Below the pieces are notes generated by a model. The model did not search any database. It worked only from the letters and a program-made list of their open reading frames with translations, and was not told the origin of the DNA. Below are positions 29,001 through 44,000 of a stretch of 64,000 nt of DNA, piece by piece. The position numbers and the translations under genes were made by a program. How positions within the stretch are numbered: the stretch's first letter is position 1; each line of letters opens with the position of its first letter. Location of the stretch: the NCBI GenBank assembly GCA_003260075.1, contig QLIY01000129.1, positions 62,001 to 126,000 on the forward strand. Reading direction: 5' to 3'. This DNA comes from Phallusia mammillata (taxonomy: Eukaryota; Chordata; Ascidiacea; Phlebobranchia; Ascidiidae).

Positions 29001-32000
29001 CACAACGTGGTTGCGCTAACCACTCGGCCATCTTGGTGACAAACTACTTCTAGCAGTGCATTCTAGCCTAGGTGTTTTGAATTTCCTGACTTAGTGTTGG
29101 CAATAGTTTCCAAAAAACTGCTTATTATTCACCAAAAGTGGGATGAACAAAACAACATGAATATTTTTTCTTGATTTTTTGTAATTTCAGGAGACAATTT
29201 TTTGTCCACAAAACACAAAATTAAAAGATTCTGCCATTATACTAAAATTGTGATGTGATATGTGGTGTGATTTATAATAAAAAGATTCATCCATTATGAC
29301 ATGTTCTGTCCAAGTTTATGGGATGCATGAAATTGTTAAGCCTCAATTATATGTTAAATATAGTAAGAAAGCATTTCATGACTTGTTTAAAAGATGTTTA
29401 AAATACTGTGACGTTCAGCCCTTCCCTAGAAATTAAACAGATTTTCACTCAAGTTGTGAATTTTGTTTTCTTTTAGAGTCAGTGGGTTACCTATCAGCAA
29501 ACCAGTGGAATTTATTTGAGCAAATCTTGGTTGTCAGAAACTTTCAAACAAATCATCACAACCGATCTATTTGCTGAGGCTGGATACAACATCAGTGAAA
29601 ACAATCCAATAGTTCCATTAATCACCACTTTGATCGGTAATTCTATGGCTTAATGTTTATCGTACGGTAAATGTGTTAAACTGGATTTGGTCAATCCGTA
29701 TCTTCACATAATTCGGACAAAAGTTAAAAATAATTAGTAATGTGGTATAGCTTAACTAATCGACACTGGTTAATCAGGATCGTTCCCTAATTTGGAAGTT
29801 TACTTTGCTTTTCTTTCTCAAGGTTTCAGTGCTGTTGATTAAAACGCAACAAAAAAGAACATTTTAAAATGATCGGTTATAACTACACCATACTAATACA
29901 CATAGTACACCATTGACGGCATTATACCAATCCAAGACAGTCTCCAGCCATATCATCTTTACTAACAAGCATTGTACTTTGGGGGGGGGGGGGGGGGGGG
30001 GGGGTAAACTCAGGACTGATCCCAGTATGAGTGTATTCATCTTTACTAACAAGCATTTTACTTTTTTGTGAAGAACTTTGACTTAGGAGTTGGAATTTTT
30101 GTTTGTGTTTTTTGAAGTGTTTTATTGCACGTTTTTTTCTTGCAGAAATTGATGGTAGCATTAAACCGGAGCACATCAAGTTGATTAATAATTCTCCCAC
30201 CTCTCCTAGTTCTACCCATCAACACCAGGCTGCCAAAACAGGTGACTTTGCATTATTTGCTAATTAGCACTCTTCTATTCCACAATTAATTTTTTTTTAG
30301 CAAATTTGTGATTTTGTGACAGTTTATGTAACTCACTTGTATAACTTTTTTGTGCAATTGGTTGTAAGAGATGATTTTGTTTTTGTATATTTTTGTCAAA
30401 AATGAGTGAATTCACACTCTCCATATAAGCCAAATTTCTGATTCACAGAAAAATTTGTAGCATTACTCCTTAAATTAATTTGAGTGATATTTTTTAGGGG
30501 ATAATTATTATATCAGCGTAATGTGACTTTGTAATTTTACTAAAAAAACAGGTCTTGAAGCGATACTGCTGTGACCTTATTGCATACATTCAATACTGCT
30601 TACAGTGTGTTTGGATCCACTAAAAAAACAGTTATATGTTTTAATGTACTTTGTTACAATATTTTTCAAGTATCACTTTATTAGGTTGCGAATTCGCCCG
30701 CCAAGTAGCTGTTTCCACATGGAATCTCATCTTAGATATCCTACAAAGTTCATTTGCAAATGTTCAAGACTCCAGTGGAAGGATTTCAAATTCACTCTAT
30801 CTCGTGTTTTCACCTTCATCACTGCGAATGAGAACGTCCCGAGAACATGACATCATCATATCAAGTCTAGACGGCCTTCGTTGCGCAGTCAAGTTAACAT
30901 GTTCCTTAGGTAACCATTGGGTTCTACTGTAGTGTCGAAGGGTAAATAAAACAAATTTCAGGTTAATCGGTTGACAATACCTTGGTAATTTACCTAAATC
31001 AAGTTTAAAATGCCACAGGTTTTTGCATTGGATAGTTTAAAAAATATAGAGCCAAGTTTTTTTGTTTTTTTGTTAAGAACACAAATGGCCTAATGAAATT
31101 TTTTTATACTACTATGACACTAATACCATTTTAAAACCAATAGCATACCAAATTAGTAAAAATGCTCTACCATAAATAGTGTTTAATTTGTCTGATTTTC
31201 AGAAATGCTATTTAAAACATCTTCGTTAGAGTAACATATAAATACAATTGCCTGTAAAGCAAAAGGTTATTTTATTCGAAAGTATTTTTGTTGTTTAAGC
31301 TAAAAACAGTAATAATGAAATTGTTAATCACTGAACAATTTTCCATCGCTCTGTTTGAAGTCCATGGATGTTTATTTTCATTTTGTGTCTTTTATTGCAC
31401 TTCACTTCTAAAATGAACAGCAATATTTCTTACAAAAACTAAAAATTTACAGGTATACACTCGTATGCTGGTGCTGTGCTTGGACAAATGGTGGAAGCAT
31501 GTATACCACATGATTACTTGGTGCAATACCCTTCTAAACCCAGCACAATCAATGGTAGGTGATCCATATATTTTGCACTCATAAATTATGCATCATTTTA
31601 AACCCTGTTAATTGCATTTTGTAGCTTTTCAATCCTTAAATCCCAATCAATATGAGTTATGAGCTGTTTCGTGCTCATTAGGTGCTGAATATATTTTTTT
31701 AATTCAGTGTCTAATCATATTGCAGATAGTGTGGATAAAAAATGTTTTTGGGCAGTTGTACTTAAATATACGATGCGCATTTTGAAATTCCTAAATAATA
31801 TTACTTAGTGTTGAAAAATTAGTTTATAGCATATTGTAGCACAGTTTATTGAGGAAAATAATGGCCCAAATATGTGTAAAAAGCAACATGTTTCATTATT
31901 CAAACATTTTAACAAATGCTCATACCATCATCAGTGATATGAGAGGCCACATCAGTTATACCCGTTCATAACCACTTGAGTTGCACAGTGTGTTTAAATC

Positions 32001-35000
32001 CTTTCTGACATATGCCACATCAGCCCCCCAAGAGGCTCTCAACTTTGTGTCACAAAAAATACATTTTACAATATATTTTTGTATTGTTTCCCTGTTTACA
32101 AAAGTACATGAAACTCATTTTATTTATTCATTACCGCTTGCTATTTGTAAACATGATTTTTCCTCGACAGATGGCAAAGAGGGTGACATGCTTCATGCAG
32201 ACCACCACAGACTCCATATGTGTCATGTACTGTGTATGGATGCCGTGATTGATGTGGCATTAGAAGTCGGGTGTCACTCGCCAAGCAGATGGAAATCTCT
32301 GTTCAGGTTGCTAAGCGATGTGGCTGTTTTCGATTTGTGTGTCATGACTGTAATCTTAGAAATTGCCGCCATTTCTTCTAGTGATGTGATTAAAAAAGCT
32401 GTTCAGATTGAAAAAGATCGGCTTTCTGTTTAATTAAAACATAAGTTTTTGTTACAGTCTATTATAAAATATAGAAAAAAGTGGCAATGTAGCTATTTTC
32501 CTCTGTGTTTTGCTGAAAAAAAAAGTTGCTCTATTAAACACAACTTTTCTGTAACTCAATTGTATATAAACAGCCAAACAGGTGTAACTGATGTGGCCCT
32601 TCATATCACTGATGATGGCATAAGCATTTTCAGATCTGTATATATACAGTGTTTCAAAATATTTTATGACATGTAACTTTGTTTATTTTTCAGAGTGGTA
32701 TCATATGTGTCACATTTGGAGTCAAACGCTTACAAAGACCAACCCAAAGGGGATTGGTGCAATACCATGGGATCACCAGATATTGATATTTATGCACTTG
32801 TCAAGGTAAAGATTCTCTAGCATTAAACACAGAATGCGTTGGTTTGTGTAAATGCTTCAGTAGTTCGAAATCACTATCAGCAACATTTGATGACTATGGA
32901 TTTAATGTACACCCGATTGTGAAATATGTTTCTGCATTGCAAGAGCTTAAACAATATTTTTTGAGTAAAAATGAGGTTTTGTAGGCTAACCATAGATAAA
33001 AAGACTAATTTGGCCAAGTGAAAATGTTTGTTTAAATGAAGGTGCAGTTTTTAGATTATTATGCCAAACTGCGTAAAGAAAGCTGCAGACAATGCACAAT
33101 GTTTCAACCTAGGAGGTCTCATTAGTGCCGCTGATAACGAGAGACCGGCTGTATGAGCTAGTCTGTTACTCCCAACAAAATGGAGTGTCATAAGGCGGCT
33201 ACATTACCTCATACCGCTGATCTCTCATCACCAGCTGCACTGATGTGACCTTATAGGCAGTGGCACGCGAGTATATTCCAAAACAAAATTTGGCATGGCG
33301 GTGTGTTCGAGTTGGACACCCCTGGTCTACAGCTTATCATGTATTGGCTCAATGCTTTTATATGCATAAGGAAAGTATTTTATAATTTTTGTGCTGCGCT
33401 CACTATTATACGAGGCATTGCATTAAACCGAGTATTCAGGTACTAACTTCACCCACCTATAGTAACCAACCCTGTTAGTGCTCNTTGGACACCCCTGGTC
33501 TACAGCTTATCATGTATTGGCTCAATGCTTTTATATGCATAAGGAAAGTATTTTATAATTTTTGTGCTGCGCTCACTATTATACGAGGCATTGCATTAAA
33601 CCGAGTATTCAGGTACTAACTTCACCCACCTATAGTAACCAACCCTGTTAGTGCTCAACAATTTATTTGGTTTATTAGGAGAACTCGAATGACATAAGAT
33701 GGGGAAACTTATCATCAGGTGCTGCACAATTGACCAGTTTGGGATTCCTTACTCAGGAAAGGACCATTAAAGCGATCTATGCCCTGTCAAGTAAAATTGA
33801 CAAAATGTTTGAACAGGTATTAACACAAATTCATTACACAGTACTTGAATTATGAATAATAACAGACAAATGTCAACGACCAAATGTCTTTAGTATTTAT
33901 GGGTCCCCTTCCTTGAAGGGGACACATCTTGATTTTACTCGATTTCTTTTTTTCTTTTTTCTTTTTTTTTTTTTTTNGTTACAAATCCCATTATGGGTGT
34001 AGGGCCCATGTAGACATGAAAAGCAACATTTTCAAACTTTTGAATAGCCACAATAATGTTTTCATACTAAACATGTTGCTATGTTGTGCCATTCCCCAAT
34101 ACAGTAAGATCAATGAATATTGTTTCAGTGTCAATATATCTTATGTTTGGTAAAATGGAACAGCAAATTTTGGTTGGTGATCAAAATGTATAGTTTTTTT
34201 TTTAAAGTAGGTGTATAAAATAATCATTTCGTGCTTTGTGCTTTTGTCCAGTGGCTGCGAAAATACACAAAGAACTGTCATCAGCCTCATCTACGACCTC
34301 CACAGACACTGCAACTGACAATGAATCCGACAATGGCACATATCATAAGGTACAACACCTAAATATGAAAATGAGTTGAAAAGTTAATGCATGCTCTACA
34401 TGTAGGAATCAGATGGAGACATTGACAAATATATGGAGGAAGCTGTTTCATCTGGTGGTAAATTGAATGCGGAGTCTTGTAAGTAATGCTGCATAAAATT
34501 GATTTTTTTTCTAGCAATATCTATCCACAAGGGTTTTTGGTGCACCAACATATGATATATAACATATCGTCCATGAAGGGCAGATTTTCTGTTGCTGGTT
34601 ATTTTTTTGGCTGTGTGTTGAAATATATTTTCCCACAAACCAAATAAGCCACATCAAGTTGACCCACAGGCATTCAATTCTTATCTTATAATATAAAGTG
34701 ACACATTTTTTGTCAATACCTTTCACAATATTTCAACCTACTTCTTAAAAGTCAACATCATAGAAATTTAGCTCAACATCTTAGAAAAAGATGAACATAA
34801 ATACATACTGGACTCAGCCCTCAAGCGCTAATGCAGACCAGTGACGACATACTCATTTATAAATCATAGTACGCTAGGCCTATTGAAGACATTACACCAC
34901 ATCAAGCCAGTCTCCCAGGCATTCCTGTATGACAAGGCGTAGGATAGAAAAATCTATGCCTACAGTTGTATTTGAACCCCAATAGGAGTCTTCCTGGGAT

Positions 35001-38000
35001 TCATGCTCTACCAACTGTGTTACACAGGCTTAGTGGTGAGTCTGCCACAAGTCTTAATTCGGTGCCATGCCTTCCATAGGTTTTGACACATCAGTGTATG
35101 AGATCAGCAAATCATGTAGCATTACTGGTTACTGTCAATGGACATTTTGTAACAGAACTGGCTGAAAAATATGACTTTTGTGATAGAACCGGCTGACAAC
35201 AAAATTGAATTCCACCGCTGCCTGACATACTATCATAATAGAAATTTAGGCTTCAATCTAAGCTAGCCTAAGCTGAAACCAATCAATTGTGTTGTTTCTT
35301 ATCCTTTAGTAACCCCAAGTGCAGAAGAAGAGCGGGATAGAATTATCGCCAGACGTCACATTAAGTATATTCAAGAAATCCTTCCCCAACTCCTGAAATC
35401 TCCTGATGTTGCAACTGTTGATCAAGAACTACAGCAAGCAGCTTCTTTGTTTTGCCATGGTAAGAACTTGTTTTTATTCATAAAAAATCTAACTCAATAT
35501 GCAAGTTTTGCTTGATGATTATATGTTGATATATGTTAATATTTAAATCGGCGCACTTGTGTGGCAGAATCACAGCTTTTATTGGGGTAAAGAATGCATT
35601 GAATTAAAAGTTTTTGTTAGTTGGGTATTTCATTCTTATTATGTATTACATTTACAGCCAATAGCTGCTTGCATTAACAACAATTGAAACAGGGGTATTT
35701 GCTACCCAGAATGTATCCCAAAACCAAAACTTTTGTTAGTCATGTTGACTAGCAAAGGGCCGAGCCAAGCCAGAACCCGAGTAGTCGGTACCGAGCATCG
35801 CTGTTTTTAATGCTCGGCCGAGCAGTTGCACAAACTAACCCGAGCGTTAAATTTGCTTATTCATGCCCTGCTAACATATATAACTAGTGTTCGAAAGGGT
35901 GTTTTGTATAGAATTCTATTGGTAAATTTACTAGTTGTGAAAGTATTTGGTCTTATGTAGAAATCTATGCAACATGGAAGGTGGAGTGTTTATCCGTGCA
36001 GGCTGACAGCTTGTATATTCTCTCCTATGCAACATTACTCCTAGCTCTGCGTCTGCATTTGAATGGTCACTACACAGGCTCGGGAGCGCATCTGCCATGT
36101 ATAAAGGTACTAACAAAGGTTAAAAATATTTCCTATATACCGATTTGGTATAAATTTTTTATATTGTTTGTGTGTTGAAATTATGCTAAAAACATTGCGT
36201 ATTTGTACTGTCTAAATTTTGTCCACAAAAATCACAAAACAAAATTTTTGCCATATAATTTTGCAATTATAATAAAATTGTGTTGTCATTTGTTGTATAA
36301 ATCAAAAATTCATACTTAATTCAAGAATCCTTTATAACATTTTATGACCGATTTTTTAAGAGGCGGGAAAGTGTACAGCATCACTAATTGGTTAAATATA
36401 GTATGGAAGCATTTAATGACTCAAGAGTTTTTTTATGTTTTTGCCCATTTTTGTTGGATGTTTGGAAGATTTTCATATTTTGACCTTTCCTAGAAACAGA
36501 TTTTTACTAAAGTTGTAATTTTTGTGTTTTAGAGCCAGTGGGTTAACTATCAACAAACCAGTGGAATTTATTTGAGCAAATCCTGGTTGTCAGAAACTTT
36601 CAAACAAATCATCACAACCGATCTATTTGCCGAGGCTGGATACAACATCAGTGAAAACAATCCAATAGTTCCATTAATCACCACTTTGATCGGTAATTCT
36701 ATGGCTTAATGTTTATTGTACGTTTAATGTGTTAAACTGGATTTGGTCAATCCGTATCTTCACATAATTCGGACAAAAGTTAAAAATAATTAGTAATGTG
36801 GTATAGCTTAACTAATCGACACTGGTTAATCAGGATCGTTCCCTAATTTGGAAGTTTACTTTGCTTTTCTTTCTCAAGGTTTCAGTGCTGTTGATTAAAA
36901 CGCAACAAAAAAGAACATTTTAAAATGATCGGTTATAACTACACCATACTAATACACATAGTACACCATTGACGGCATTATACCAATCCAAGACAGTCTC
37001 CAGCCATATGGCAAGGCACAGACTAGAAAAATCTAGCCTGTGGTGGGGTTTAAACTCAGGACTGATCCCAGTATGAGTGTATTCATCTTTACTAACAAGC
37101 ATTTTACTTTTTTGTGAAGAACTTTGACTTAGGAGTTGGAATTTTTGTTTGTGTTTTTTGAAGTGTTTTATTGCACGTTTTTTTCTTGCAGAAATTGATG
37201 GTAGCATTAAACCGGAGCACATCAAGTTGATTAATAATTCTCCCACCTCTCCTAGTTCTACTCATCAACACCAGGCTGCCAAAACAGGTGACTTTGCATT
37301 ATTTGCTAATTAGCACTCTTCTATTCCACAATTAATTTTTTTTTAGCAAATTTGTGATTTTGTGACAGTTTATGTAACTCACTTGTATAACTTTTTTGTG
37401 CAATTGGTTGTAAGAGATGATTTTGTTTTTGTATATTTTTGTCAAAAATGAGTGAATTCACACTCTCCATATAAGAAAAAATTCTGATTCACAGAAAAAA
37501 ATTTAGCATTAGTCCTTAAATTAATTTGAGTTATATTTTTTAGGGGATATTTATTATATCAGTGTAATATGACTTTGTAATTTTACTAAAAAAACAGGTT
37601 TTGAAGCGATACTGCTGTGACCTTATTGCATACATTAAATACTGCTTACAGTGTGTTTGGATCCACTAAAAAAACAGTTATATATATGTTTTAATGTACT
37701 TTGCTACAATATTTTTCAAGTAACATTTTTTGTTAGGTTGCGAATTCGCCCGCCAAGTAGCCGTTTCCACATGGAATCTCATCTTAGATATCCTACAAAG
37801 TTCATTTGCAAATGTTCAAGACTCCAGTGGAAGGATTTCAAATTCACTCTATCTCGTGTTTTCACCTTCATCACTGCGAATGAGAACGTCCCGAGAACAT
37901 GACATCATCATATCAAGTCTAGACGGCCTTCGTTGCGCAGTCAAGTTAACATGTTCCTTAGGTAACCATTGGGTTCTACTGTAGTGTCGAAGGGTAAATA

Positions 38001-41000
38001 AAACAAATTTCAGGTTAATCGGTTGACAATACCTTGGTAATTTACCTAAATCAAGTTTAAAATGCCACAGGTTTTTGCATTGGATAGTTTAAAAAATATA
38101 GAGCCAAGTTTTTTTGTTTTTTTGTTAAGAACACAAATGGCCTAATGAAATTTTTTTATACTACTATGACACTAATACCATTTTAAAACCAATAGCATAC
38201 CAAATTAGTAAAAATGCTCTACCATAAATTGTGTTTAATTTATCTGATTTTCAGAAATGCTATTTAAAACATCTTCGTTAGAGTAACATATAAATACAAT
38301 TGCCTGTAAAGCAAAAGGTTATTTTATTCGAAAGTATTTTTGTTGTTTAAGCTAAAAACAGTAATAATGAAATTGTTAATCACTGAACAATTTTCCATCG
38401 CTCTGTTTGAAGTCCATGGATGTTTATTTTCATTTTGTGTCTTTTATTGCACTTCACTTCTAAAATGAGCAGCAATATTTCTTACAAAAACTAAAAATTT
38501 ACAGGTATACACTCGTATGCTGGTGCTGTGCTTGGACAAATGGTGGAAGCATGTATACCACATGATTACTTGGTGCAATACCCTTCTAAACCCAGCACAA
38601 TCAATGGTAGGTGATCCATATATTTTGCACTCATAAATTATGCATCATTTTAAACCCTGTTAATTGCATTTTGTAGCTTTTCAATCCTTAAATCCCAATC
38701 AATATGAGTTATGAGCTGTTTCGTGCTCATTAGGTGCTGAATATATTTTTTTAATTCAGTGTCTAATCATATTGCAGATAGTGTGGATAAAAAATGTTTT
38801 TGGGCAGTTGTACTTAAATATACGATGCGCATTTTGAAATTCCTAAATAATATTACTTAGTGTTGAAAAATTAGTTTATAGCATATTGTAGCACAGTTTA
38901 TTGAGGAAAATAATGGCCCAAATATGTGTAAAAAGCAACATGTTTCATTATTCAAACATTTTAACAAATGCTCATACCATCATCAGTGATATGAGAGGCC
39001 ACATCAGTTATACCCGTTCATAACCACTTGAGTTGCACAGTGTGTTTAAATCCTTTCTGACATATGCCACATCAGCCCCCCAAGAGGCTCTCAACTTTGT
39101 GTCACAAAAAATACATTTTACAATATATTTTTGTATTGTTTCCCTGTTTACAGAAGTACATGAAACTCATTTTATTTATTCATTACCGCTTGCTATGTGT
39201 AAACATGATTTTTCCTCGACAGATGGCAAAGAGGGTGACATGCTTCATGCAGACCACCACAGACTCCATATGTGTCATGTACTGTGTATGGATGCCGTGA
39301 TTGATGTGGCATTAGAAGTCGGGTGTCACTCGCCAAGCAGATGGAAATCTCTGTTCAGGTTGCTAAGCGATGTGGCTGTTTTCGATTTGTGTGTCATGAC
39401 TGTAATCTTAGAAATTGCCGCCATTTCTTCTAGTGATGTGATTAAAAAAGCTGTTCAGATTGAAAAAGATCGGCTTTCTGTTTAATTAAAACATAAGTTT
39501 TTGTTACAGTCTATTATAAAATATAGAAAAAAGTGGCAATGTAGCTATTTTCCTCTGTGTTTTGCTGAAAAAAAAGTTGCTCTATTAAACACAACTTTTC
39601 TGTAACTCAATTGTATATAAACAGCCAAACAGGTGTAACTGATGTGGCCCTTCATATCACTGATGATGGCATAAGCATTTTCAGATCTGTATATATACAG
39701 TGTTTCAAAATATTTTATGACATGTAACTTTGTTTATTTTTCAGAGTGGTATCATATGTGTCACATTTGGAGTCAAACGCTTACAAAGACCAACCCAAAG
39801 GGGATTGGTGCAATACCATGGGATCACCAGATATTGATATTTATGCACTTGTCAAGGTAAAGATTCTCTAGCATTAAACACAGAATGCGTTGGTTTGTGT
39901 AAATGCTTCAGTAGTTCGAAATCACTATCAGCAACATTTGATGACTATGGATTTAATGTACACCCGATTGTGAAATATGTTTCTGCATTGCAAGAGCTTA
40001 AACAATATTTTTTGAGTAAAAATGAGGTTTTGTAGGCTAACCATAGATAAAAAGACTAATTTGGCCAAGTGAAAATGTTTGTTTAAATGAAGGTGCAGTT
40101 TTTAGATTATTATGCCAAACTGCGTAAAGAAAGCTGCAGACAATGCACAATGTTTCAACCTAGGAGGTCTCATTAGTGCCGCTGATAACGACAGACCGGC
40201 TGTATGAGCTAGTCTGTTACTCCCAACAAAATGGAGTGTCATAAGGCGGCTACATTACTTCATACCGCTGATCTCTCATCACCAGCTGCACTGATGTGAC
40301 CTTATAGGCAGTGGCACGCGAGTATATTCCAAAACAAAATTTGGCACAGCGGTGTGTTCGAGTTGGACACCCCTGGTCTACAGCTTATCATGTATTGGCT
40401 CAATGCTTTTATATGCATAAGGAAAGTATTTTATAATTTTTGTGCTGCGCTCACTATTATACGAGGCATTGCATTAAACCGAGTATTCAGGTACTAACTT
40501 CACCCACCTATAGTAACCAACCCTGTTAGTGCTCAACAATTTATTTGGTTTATTAGGAGAACTCGAATGACATAAGATGGGGAAACTTATCATCAGGTGC
40601 TGCACAATTGACCAGTTTGGGATTCCTTACTCAGGAAAGGACCATTAAAGCGATCTATGCCCTGTCAAGTAAAATTGACAAAATGTTTGAACAGGTATTA
40701 ACACAAATTCATTACACAGTACTTGAATTATGAATAATAACAGACAAATGTCAACGACCAAATGTCTTTAGTATTTATGGGTCCCCTTCCTTGAAGGGGA
40801 CACATCTTGATTTTACTCGATTTCTTTTTTTTTTTTTTCTTTTTTTTTTTTTTTTCCCTGAAGTTTGTCCACCCCTTTTTGCCCTGAAATGTTTGATGGA
40901 TTTGGATGAAACTTTCACAGATGGTAGATATAGTTATGTAGATGTGCCATCTGCTTCGTTTGTCATGATAACCCCAGTATTTACCCCGCTAGCCCCAAAA

Positions 41001-44000
41001 ATGTAAAATGTGGTTTGTGCGCACCACAAACGTTAGTTTTGTGTGATGTTATAAAGGCAACCATATATTCATTCCTAGTGTTTGTGGGTTGGTTGGTGGA
41101 TGTTTTTGCAGTTGACATTCAGGGGGTGTTAACAGCCTTATGACGTCAGAGGCATCAACGATTGTTGCTCAAAAGCCCCTCCAGTGGCCAAATGTTTAAA
41201 CATTTGCCGATTTGGACAAAAATTTACAGGACTGTGGATTGGGTTATTGTGATTTGATATTTTTTTAGTTTTGGAGTAGAGACCAATTATTTACCCCACT
41301 AGCCCCCCAAAAAGGGTGAATTGTTTAAGTATTGTTCAAATGGGATGAAATTTGGACAGTTTGTCCATTGTGCCATTGTTAGGTGTTGATTGTTGTTTTC
41401 CAACCTGTAGCCCCAACATTTACCCGCTAGCCCCCTAAAAAAGGGGAATTTTTTAAACAATGTCTGAATTGGATAAAATTTGGAAAGCTTGTAGAGTATG
41501 CCATTTTTGGTGTTGATTCTTGTGTTCTGCCCTGTAGCCCAAACCATTACACCTGGCCCCCCAAAATAGGACAATTTTTTAAACAATGTCTGAATTGAAT
41601 AAAACTTGGGCAGCTTGTAGTGGGTGCTATCTATGGTTGTTGATTGTTGTTTTCCAACCTGTAGCCCCAACATTTACCCCACTAGCCCCCAATGGGTGAA
41701 TTTTTTTAACAAAGTCTGAATTGAATGAAATTAGGACAGCTTGTGCCATTTTCCAATAATAGCAGCTGATTGTTGTGTTTTAGTCTAATTTTTCGCTATT
41801 TACCCCTTCATTTTTCAGATAGAACATACAATAGAAAAACCTTTAAAAATACCCAAATGGAAGAAAATTTAGATAGTTTGTACTCCACATAGCATGTTTG
41901 TTTATGCTCAGTACCAATCATTGTGTTTGACCTTACAATACCAAACTTTCACATGGTTATTTCTTGAAATGCATTATTTACAACTTTGCATGTGTGGGGA
42001 CCCATGAGTTTCTGCCTGCAGAAACAACTAATGTTATAAAAGACAGTGTGTGATATGGGACCCAATATAAAATAAGTGTAGGGAATATATTATTTTTTTC
42101 AAATAGGTTATAGTGTATATGCAAGGGCAATATGTGCTAAGCCACCCTTCTAGTTTTCCAACCTTTTTGTCCTTGGTTTTTTTTTCTGACTCATTGAAAA
42201 TGTGTATGAGAGAAATCTGTATGAATAAAATAATTTTTGAATGTCCTGAACTCACGAAAAATGTTTATTGACTCATTTGAATCCATTGACCCAAGGCTTT
42301 AAAAAACACTATTGATGTCAAATTGCTATTTTGATTTATCCATTGTTTCTTGCAATCTAAATGCTAAGCAAAATATTTTGTTTATTTAAAAACGGTATAT
42401 TTCCACAATACTTTAACAGATCTGTGTATAGTGTTTCTTAATACTAGCAAACTTAGTTCAATTATATACTATACAAAACTGATAGGCAATTTTGTTTTCA
42501 ATTTTCAATAGGCTTCTTTGAAACTCAATCTGAGTGATATTGTTCATTTCACACGACAGCTGTGCCAATCATCTCATGAACAGCTCCACAAATCACCACG
42601 CAACAGCACAAAACCAGGTTTGTTGAGCTTTCAATGTCATTAATTATTTAACACATGTTAAGCTTGATTGCAATTAAAAGCCATTTACAGAACAAGGACT
42701 GTGACCTAAAGGATTTTTCCCACTGTGGTATGAACTATTGGACTTTTGCATTTGATGTGACATTGTACTTACATGCGACGACCGAACACAAAATGCACAA
42801 ATTTTAAACTTTGCAAGAAAAATACTTTAGAATTTGTGATAGTTATGAAAACTTTTAGTTAAACTTTTTAATTGTTTTTGATTTTTTCATATTTTGCAGC
42901 AAGTTAATGATGTCAGTGTTTTATTAGTACCATTTTCCTAAACTTTTTACCAATCTTGTATCCGAGGCAAATTGGAATAATGATTTAACGCAAATTTGCT
43001 ATTATTTTAAGTAAATGATTTTTTTGTATCACGCAAATTATTGATTTTTTCTACCATGGAAAAAACTGATTTTTTGTGTGACACAGACAAATGATTTTTT
43101 TGTACCATGCAAATAAGGATTTTTTGTACCATAAGCAAAAGCTGTGTTTGGTACCATGCAGGTCCAAACGAAATGTACGACACACCTCTGTTGTACCGAT
43201 TGGGAGAAAACATGCTGCGATGCACAAGATCTTGCAACCGACCTCTCCTTCATATAGGAAGTGTATGGAACCTTTCAGCCCCTCACTTTGCCAAGGTAAC
43301 CCTTTATTACAGTCTTACTTATTATTTTCAACATGTGCAAAACGGTATATAAAAGAAAGAGTGCAGAAATGGTCTTGAGAAGGCCACACATACGAAGCTA
43401 AATTGGTAAAGTCTACAGACTATCTTTTTCTAGCCCATCCCTTGCCATGTGGGAATGCTTGTTGACCGGCTGATTCGATATTACACGTTTAATGGGCCTA
43501 GGGTACTATGATTTATGTATGAGAGTGCCGTGATCGCTAAATTTGCAAACATGCATACCAGCAATGTCTGTTCTAATGCAAGTTTTGTATTTAAGGCTGT
43601 CGGGCACCCGAACCATCAAATTGCCAAGCAGGCGATTTCGTATATTCACGACACAGTGAGCGCTGTACTGACACCTAACGACGACCGTGGTAATCACACT
43701 ATGTCGCTATGGGGCGATAAAGAGCCCATGTATTTTCATTTGAACGAGGCGCTACTGCAACCGTTTGAAAGAGCAATGCAACTTGAGAATTGTGACCAAG
43801 TTATACAGGACCAGGTAAAATTTGTCTAACGCACAAAATGAAGTCTAGCACAAACAAAATAACGAATATAACAATTTTTGCATTATTAATATTAATTCAC
43901 GATGCCAAAAATGTCACTTTTTGTTGAAAATTACTCTCAAAATTTACACATCAAACTTGGTGATTAGTTCATTAAGCACTCTGACAAGACATACTTTAGT

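Larger units (their letters stand above)
26356..33976 (+). repeat. ARFGEF3: Large direct repeat, copy 1 (ends at poly-T and n)
   Basis: Copy 1 runs from gttacaaatcccattatggg (26356) to a poly-T tract just before the n at 33977. It contains ARFGEF3 exons 14-24 and all introns between. Compared with copy 2 it has G runs at 27096-27105, 27278-27287 and 29981-30004, an extra segment at about 28759-29200, and a local duplication around an n at 33484. Confidence 0.9.

Noticed and set aside
28977-29040. Possible tRNA-Leu/Ser gene on the minus strand
   Set aside because: A- and B-box-like words are present, but the acceptor stem and anticodon arm do not fold convincingly and the sequence runs on as a SINE.
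26628-40694. ARFGEF3 protein with an internally repeated segment of about 480 residues
   Set aside because: The junction would be out of phase, and one copy alone gives the family length.
43007-43237. Open frames around acaaatgatttttttgtac repeats before ARFGEF3 exon 26
   Set aside because: Low-complexity tgatttttt(g) repeats and the reverse of exon 26 explain them.
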